11,059 nucleotides of DNA from the NCBI GenBank assembly GCA_022361095.1, contig JAKSBO010001027.1, forward strand, positions 1 through 11,059. The letters are read 5' to 3'. The stretch is from Desulfobacterales bacterium. Lineage in GTDB: Bacteria > Desulfobacterota > Desulfobacteria > Desulfobacterales > Desulfobacteraceae. The notes under the pieces are model-generated. The model was not told the DNA's origin. It saw nothing but the letters and a program-made list of their open reading frames with translations, and did not search any database. Positions 6,092 through 11,059 of this stretch are shown here, one piece after another; position 1 is the stretch's first letter, and every line of letters begins with the position of its first letter. The translations under genes were made by a program, and so were the position numbers.

Positions 6092-6192
6092 GAATAAAGC
6101 CAAACTCCGGGTGACCGGGGGACGGAAAGCTATAGGGGTCTTAACTGCGGGGTCCTGCTCAAATCTTTAAGACGGCCGGCTGCCTGGGACCA
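6092..6192 (+). ncRNA. candidate GEMM-I (cyclic-dinucleotide) riboswitch
   Basis: The order of elements follows the GEMM-I consensus. CAAAC at 6101-6105 is followed by CCGG-GTGA-CCGG (6107-6118), a helix capped by a GNRA tetraloop. Next come GGACGGAAAGC (6120-6130, consensus GGACGCAAAGC) and GTCTTAA (6138-6144) pairing perfectly with TTAAGAC (6167-6173), then GGCCGGCTGCC. GEMM-I RNAs bind cyclic di-GMP, and some deltaproteobacterial variants bind 3',3'-cGAMP. Deviations are a G for C in the receptor core and CC before AAAC where the consensus has GC. It sits 42 bases before the GTG start, so control of this surface protein by a cyclic dinucleotide is a reasonable inference. No covariance search was possible. 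Confidence 0.6.
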
Positions 6193-6221
6193 GATCATTT
6201 TAAAACTTGATTTTAAATTTT

Positions 6222-6228
6222 AAGGAGA
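6222..6228 (+). promoter_or_regulatory. ribosome-binding site deciding the GTG start of substrate 2
   Basis: AAGGAGA lies with the optimal spacing before GTG at 6234 and matches the site before the paralogous ATG at 5157. It rules out the in-frame TTG at 6207, which would put nine polar residues before the signal peptide. Confidence 0.8.
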
Positions 6229-6233
6229 AGAAA

Positions 6234-6953
6234 GTGAAACGGTTATTTTTAGTATTGGCAGCAATGATTTTAATGGCAGGCAGTGCAAATGCAGACATAG
6301 TTTTGCTGGAGGATTTTGAAGATACAAATGTTTCTTACACAACATCCGTCGCTGAATTCACAGATGGCACCGGTGATTTTTTCATCAGAACAAACGGTTC
6401 GGATCACGCAAGCTTTGTGAATTACGATAATATCCAGGGCTCAAGCTACTTTGCTGCTATGGATCTTGACGGGGAAGGGGCAAGTTTGCCCCTCACCATG
6501 TCTTTTACCGGTATTGACATCAGCGGATATTCAAACCTGACCTTTTCCGCCTTTTTTGCAGAAGATGATGACGGCACCAGCGAAGACTGGGATAAACCTG
6601 ATTATGTAAAGATTCAGTATCGGATTGACGGTGGGGGTCTTCAGGATTTACTCGCATTTGAAAATGACGGAAGCATTTATAATTCTGCGCCTTCTCTGGA
6701 TACCGATTTTGACGGTACCGGTGACGGCACGGAATTGACCGATAGCTTCGCCCATTTCTCCGAAGGCATCGACGGAACCGGCAGCAGCCTTGATCTTGTG
6801 TTTACGTTTCAGTTGAACTCTGGGGACGAAGATATTGCCGTCGATCATGTCATGGTTACCGGTGATATCAGCGCTGTGCCTGTTCCTGATGCTGTAATCC
6901 TCCTGGGGTGCGGCCTTATCGGATTGGCCGGCATCAAAAGAAAGATCTCTTAG
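6234..6953 (+). CDS. PEP-CTERM-type exported protein, substrate 2
   Basis: This 239-aa exported protein starts at GTG. Residues 1-20 are a signal peptide (KRLFLVLAAMILMAG, ANA cleavage). The mature domain opens with VLLEDFEDTNVSY and continues with many Asp/Gly turns, DISGYSNLTFSAFF, DDDGTSEDWDKPDYVKIQY, DFDGTGDGTELTD and GDEDIAVDHVMVTG. This beta-rich, probably calcium-binding layout resembles C-terminal accessory domains of secreted nucleases and phosphatases. I cannot name the domain. The sorting signal VPVP (215-218), LLGCGLIG and KRK is almost identical to that of substrate 1. A strong hairpin terminator follows. The exosortase upstream is the probable processing enzyme. The leader carries a GEMM-like riboswitch candidate. 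Confidence 0.87.
   Translation: MKRLFLVLAAMILMAGSANADIVLLEDFEDTNVSYTTSVAEFTDGTGDFFIRTNGSDHASFVNYDNIQGSSYFAAMDLDGEGASLPLTMSFTGIDISGYSNLTFSAFFAEDDDGTSEDWDKPDYVKIQYRIDGGGLQDLLAFENDGSIYNSAPSLDTDFDGTGDGTELTDSFAHFSEGIDGTGSSLDLVFTFQLNSGDEDIAVDHVMVTGDISAVPVPDAVILLGCGLIGLAGIKRKIS
6891..6944 (+). repeat. sorting-signal DNA repeat, copy 2
   Basis: This is the partner of 5784-5837, with four mismatches in 54 bases. It encodes AVILLGCGLIGLAGIKRK. Confidence 0.8.
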
Positions 6954-6973
6954 GCATGATAATAATTAAATAT

Positions 6974-7015
6974 AAGGGGCAGGGGTGGTGTAAAAACGCC
7001 CTCTGTCCCTTTTTA
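6974..7015 (+). terminator. rho-independent terminator of substrate 2
   Basis: AAGGGGCAGGGG (6974-6985) pairs with CCTCTGTCCCTT (7000-7011) with two G-U pairs, and a run of five T residues (7010-7014) follows. The next start is only 21 bases further on, so the large downstream gene may depend on read-through or on a promoter inside this short spacer. Confidence 0.75.
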
Positions 7016-7035
7016 TATTGAAAAGGGGAATTATT

Positions 7036-10000
7036 ATGAAAACCAAGCTGCTCCCGCTTTTATGTCTAATGTTCTTTATTGCCTCTGCCGGCCAGGTGTC
7101 TGCAGGGGTTGTCGATATCGGGCCGGCTGCGGACAGTCAGATGGTCGAAGGCTACCCCGACAGTAACTACGGCGGTGACAATGCCATGTATGTGGCAAGC
7201 ACAACCGGTGCATACAAAAACGAAAGGGCCTGGGTCAAGTTTGACCTCACCGGCCGGATCCCGGCCGGAGCCATAATCAATTCGGCGAGGTTGCGGATGT
7301 GGTGCTGGAAATCCGACTCTGATGACAACATGACCGCCAATGTCCACGGCAGCACCGACGACACGTGGACCGAAACCGGTATCACCTGGAACAGCCAGCC
7401 GCCTTATGGGACAACAGCCCTTGACAGCCGGGCCATGACAGCCAATACCGAAGATTACTGGGTGGAGTGGGATGTCACGGGCTTTGTCCAAACCGAGGTG
7501 AACGACAACGGCGATATGATCATCAGTTTCGTGGTCAAGGCTGCTGTTGAGGGACAAGACCCTTATCGGATATATGCCTTTGACGGCAAGGAGTACAGTT
7601 CTTCCGTGGCTCCCCGACTTCGTATTGATTACACCGGCGAGTGGCCTGCCACAAACGGATTTAAAATTTTTCATATGAACGACATGCACTCGCGTCTTCT
7701 GCCCCATGAATTTGATGTGCCGGATACCGGGGACACCGTGGGGATGGAATGGGTCGGCGGGGCATCTTACTTTACCACCAAGCTGCTGGAACTCAAATCC
7801 GCCAATCCGGATTCCCTGATTATGGACGCAGGAGACATCTCCGAGGGCAATCCCCTTGGAGACCTTCGGGGAAACGGCGGCATGATCGATTTTTACAACG
7901 AACTGGATCGAAAACTCAAGCTGTTGGGGGGCCGGGGCATCGATGCCGTGGTCGTGGGCAACCATGACGTCAACTCCGCCCAGATGCTCAGCAATATGGA
8001 AAACAATGCCGATTTCCCGGCCATCTCCATGAATATTTATGATGCCGTTACCGGGAATCCGTATTTCCCCGAATATGTCACCATAACGGTCAACGGCACC
8101 AAGGTGGGTATCCTTGGTTATACCACCGATTCCTCTTCCTTTCTCGGGGACGACCTGGTTGGTGTCGTAGAGGTTAAGAAATGTGTCTAGGTGGATTCCG
8201 ACGCCGATACCATCGACGTTAAAGACAAAGTTTCGTATTTGAGAACCACCGAAGGCTGTGACGTGGTTGTTCTTCTTTCCCATGTGGGCCAGAGCCGGGT
8301 GACTGCAGGGAACGATGCCCTGATTGCCGACTCCGGCGGGGTGTTGCCGCCTGAAGTGGTGATCTCCGGCCACTGGCACACCTGGACCGAACGGGTCTGG
8401 CAGCCGAGCAATATGAACGGCAAGACCCTGGTGGCCGAAGCAGCCTCGTACATGCAGTATATCGGGGAGCTGGAAGTCACGGGTGCCGGTAAATAGTCCA
8501 GGCCCAAAAGCATGTGATCCGCAACAGTGAGATTGCGCCTGATCCGGATATGGCGTCCCTGATCGCCAGCCTGATCACCGAATACAACAACCAGGATCCG
8601 GCGCCTGCCCACGGCATTTACGATGTGATCGGCTATTCGGCCGTGGATCTCACCATGGACAAGGACAAATGGTGGACAGTGAGCGAATATCCCTGGGCCG
8701 CCACCAATGCAGCCGGCGCCTGGATCACTGATGCTATGGTCTGGAAAGCAAACCGGCTCGGCCTGCCTGTAGATCTGGCCATGCAGTCCGGCGGCGGTAT
8801 CCGCAGGGACGTGGCCGCCGGGGAGATCACCTATATCGAGGTCTACGAGGCCTATCCCTGGTCCGAGGACAATATGGTCCGGGTGCAGATGACCGGCCGG
8901 GAGATCTGGGACTGGATCCAAGAGGACTATGTAGGCACCTCAATCTCTGACGGCTGGCTGGTAACGGCCCGGGACGGTTTGATTACCGCCATTACCTACC
9001 AGGGCGGCCCCATCAGCCTGACCGGTACCTACAATGTTGCCATCAGCGAGTACATGTACGAACACCCGGAGAATGAACTTTCCGACACAACCCCCGAAGA
9101 TATGAACTATTCGATCCGGGAGGGCGTGATTGATTTTACAGCTCTTTACAATACACCCAACAATCCCATGTATCCCAACGGTGTTGCACCGCGTTACGAT
9201 TTGAATACCGAGTTTGCCGGCGGATTCAAGGCCGTGGTCACCATGATAGCCGACAGTGAAAATCAGCCGTATCATGAGGATGCATTTATCCGGTTCATCG
9301 AAGCCATGCCGGAGACCCTTGCCCGGCGCACCGGTTACGGTCTTTCCGAACTGGTCAACACCGACGGCTCCATCAACATGGCACACAGGTTTTCCGAAAT
9401 CATGCTGTACCGCAGCCATCTCGGTTTTCCGGACGGCCTGCTGAAGACCGGCGACATCATAGAGGTCTGGGGTGAGGGGGGCTTTTATGACGGCACCCCG
9501 GAATTCATTGACCAGGAGGGCATCTACGGGGCGGATCAGCAATTCGTTATTTACGGTAACGACGAGACCCTGGCCCGGGCCGAGTACCATGGCACCATCG
9601 CGTCTTTCTGGGATGAAGACCATGAAAACCACTATGTGAAATTCTATGCCGAAAGAACCGGGGCGTCTCAAGTTAAGGACGCTGACGGCCAGGTGATCAT
9701 CATCTTCCAGGAAGACGGTTATGATGAAAAAATACTGCCGGGCAATAACGGTGATATTCTTGAATTGACGGGTGTTAATACCTATGAAGGGGATGACGGC
9801 CGCCGTTTCCGGTGCAATACGGCTTTAACGGCGTCCGCCGTATCGGTGATCGGTTACCCCGGCACCTCGTCGGTGGATGCCATTGATCCCTATTCCCAGT
9901 CGGGAACCGGCATCACCCTGACCGCCACGGCCGGCGATGTGGATACCGGCAGCAGCGGCAGCACTTCGGTATTTATCAATGAGATTCACTATGACAATGC

Positions 10001-11059
10001 AAGTACGGACCAGGGGGAAGCCATTGAGATTGCCGGTCCGGCCGGTACCGATCTCACCGGATGGCGTATCGTTCTTTATAACGGATATAATGGTGAAGCC
10101 TACAATACGACCAGCCTCTCCGGAACCATTGCCGATCTGGGCAGCGGTTATGGTGCGGTTGCCGTAACCTATGCGGCAAACGGCATCCAGAACGGCGCCC
10201 CGGACGGGATTGCCCTGGTGGACGACAGCGCTTCCGTGGTCCAGTTTTTAAGCTATGAAGGCAGCTTCACGGCAACGAACGGGCCTGCGTCAGGCATGGC
10301 CAGCACCGATATCGGGGTGTCCGAATCCGGCTCCACACCCGTCGGTTATTCCCTGCAACTGGCCGGAACCGGATCGGTATACCAAGATTTTACCTGGCAG
10401 GATGCTGCTGATAATTCATTCGGCAGCGTAAACGGCGGCCAGGCCTTCGGCAGCACAACCGGATCCGCCGGGGCGATCACCCAGGTTGAGTTTTTCTTTC
10501 GCCATGCCCCGGACGGCCTGGCCTGGGGGGACTGGACATCAATCGGCACAGACAGCTCTGCGGGTGACGGCTGGAACCACTCATTTTCCTACCCCCAAGG
10601 ACAGGGGTATTATGAATTCCATACCGTTTCGACAGACAGTGACGGAAATGTTGAAGATGCGCCGATCCGGGCAGATGCCGGATTATTGTTTAATCATTCC
10701 CCGGAAGAACCCTCTGACCCCGGTATCCCGGACGGGCAGACGGATGTCGCATTGAGCCCGGCATTAAGCGTCACCGTATCTGATTCGGACCTAAGTACCA
10801 TGGATGTCTCTTTTTATGATGGAAACGGCAACCTGATCGGCAGGGTTGAGGAGGTGCCCTCCGGAGAAACAGCGTCCATTGTTTGGAACGGGCTTTCCGA
10901 AAATACCACATATACCTGGTATGCAGTGGTTGATGACGGGATTGATTCCGTCCGGTCCCCGGTGTGGTCATTTACCACCCTTGCGGGGGAACCCGTGCCT
11001 GCCGCGGGAATGTACGGACTTGTTTTAAGCACCCTGCTTCTGGCCGGTATCGGTCTGGC
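7036..11059 (+). pseudogene. multidomain secreted 5'-nucleotidase-like protein, interrupted by TAG and a frameshift; 3' end beyond window
   Basis: The intended product is at least 1,340 aa. In order it has a signal peptide (1-23), a DNRLRE-type beta domain (about 28-200) and a metallophosphatase domain with NDMH (D216, H218), DAGD at 264-267, GNHD at 308-311, LSH (H416) and GHWH at 445-448. A 5'-nucleotidase C-terminal domain follows (SGGGIRRD near 585-592, then MTGREIWDW). After it come an uncharacterised stretch, a lamin-tail domain from about 978 (VFINEIHYDN) and an FN3-like domain (about 1220-1315). The window ends inside a hydrophobic C-terminal anchor preceded by EPVPAAG. Such enzymes hydrolyse extracellular nucleotides. 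TAG at 8188-8190 (codon 385) splits the metal-binding motifs. At 8491-8496 one base appears missing from an A run, moving the frame by one. From 8493 the new frame is open to the window end. ATG at 7036 follows AAAAGGGGAA. Sequencing error is possible for either lesion. Confidence 0.85.

Larger units (their letters stand above)
5847..6233. other. intergenic region between the two PEP-CTERM genes
   Basis: This 387-bp spacer starts with a probable terminator. Bases 5902-6029 show no recognisable feature. Bases 6030-6233 are the second copy of the shared leader, including the GEMM-like RNA. The layout indicates that the second substrate gene has its own promoter and regulation. Confidence 0.65.
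6030..6233 (+). repeat. shared 5' leader, copy 2 (upstream of the second PEP-CTERM gene)
   Basis: This is the fuller copy of the leader seen at 4971-5156. Similarity continues through the ribosome-binding site into the signal-peptide codons. It holds the AT-rich block cacataaaaatgata (from 6059) and the intact-looking GEMM-like RNA. Confidence 0.65.

Noticed and set aside
6207..6233. TTG start for the second PEP-CTERM protein
   Set aside because: It would place polar residues before the signal peptide and has no ribosome-binding site, whereas GTG at 6234 has an ideal AAGGAG.
8188..8190. TAG as pyrrolysine or other recoded codon
   Set aside because: TAG is used as the ordinary stop of at least three neighbouring genes (1407, 5846, 6953), the protein is not a methylamine methyltransferase, and a frameshift lies 300 bases downstream. 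Damage or sequencing error is simpler.
7066..8379. 437-codon open frame on the minus strand
   Set aside because: It is the antisense shadow of the 5'-nucleotidase gene, whose + strand frame has a signal peptide, a ribosome-binding site and clear metallophosphatase motifs.
8191..8496. Independent gene starting at GTG directly after the TAG
   Set aside because: It has no ribosome-binding site suited to it, and its product is simply the continuing metallophosphatase domain. Fortuitous reinitiation is possible but not a separate gene.
8485..8500. Programmed -1 frameshift at the second lesion
   Set aside because: The site GGTAAATAG does not form an X XXY YYZ slippery heptamer and no clear downstream stimulatory structure is seen. 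A lost A in a short A run explains it.
1..11059. CRISPR array, tRNA, rRNA, transposase or integrase
   Set aside because: No regularly spaced short repeats, no cloverleaf or rRNA-like stretch, and no protein resembling a transposase or recombinase was seen.

Overview
The window looks like chromosomal DNA of a Gram-negative, didermic bacterium, most plausibly a member of the Desulfobacterota (Desulfobacteraceae-like). That placement is an inference. It rests on a type VI secretion (T6SS)-style toxin/immunity locus beside an exosortase with short VPxP-type PEP-CTERM substrates and GEMM-like RNA leaders. No rRNA, tRNA, CRISPR array, transposase or integrase is visible. All convincing genes lie on the + strand.

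Region 1 (1-3590) is a compact, translationally coupled effector operon. It holds a conserved small protein of unknown function (23-412), a polymorphic toxin with a pre-toxin segment and a C-terminal WHH-type HNH/Endo VII nuclease domain (409-1407), a SUKH/SMI1-KNR4 immunity protein (1421-1972), a 62-aa chimeric fragment (1972-2160), a second SUKH immunity protein (2175-2726) and a CDC123/D123-like ATP-grasp protein (2723-3484). A hairpin with a T-tract (3558-3590) closes it. The chimeric fragment is the junction of an old tandem duplication of about 753 bp. The duplicated unit comprised the toxin tail, the immunity gene and the first codons of the CDC123-like gene. One copy of the CDC123-like gene was truncated and now reads in frame into a second copy of the toxin tip that lacks the WHH residues.

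Region 2 (3591-3956) is AT-rich and non-coding. It holds an 11-bp inverted repeat, a doubtful 21-codon ORF and a perfect GC hairpin just before the exosortase.

Region 3 (3957-11059) is a small exosortase/PEP-CTERM locus: an exosortase/archaeosortase-family transpeptidase (3957-4934), two short secreted substrates (5157-5846 and 6234-6953) and a very large multidomain ecto-5'-nucleotidase-like gene (7036 to past the window end). The two short substrates share signal peptides, sorting signals and 5' leaders but have unrelated middles. The second leader carries a good GEMM-I (cyclic-dinucleotide) riboswitch candidate; the first has a decayed copy. The large gene combines a DNRLRE-type domain, metallophosphatase, 5'-nucleotidase C-terminal domain, lamin-tail domain, FN3-like domain and a C-terminal anchor. 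It is interrupted by an in-frame TAG and a one-base frameshift, although the frame beyond is open for more than 2.5 kb. The exosortase presumably processes the C-terminal signals of its neighbours at the inner membrane.
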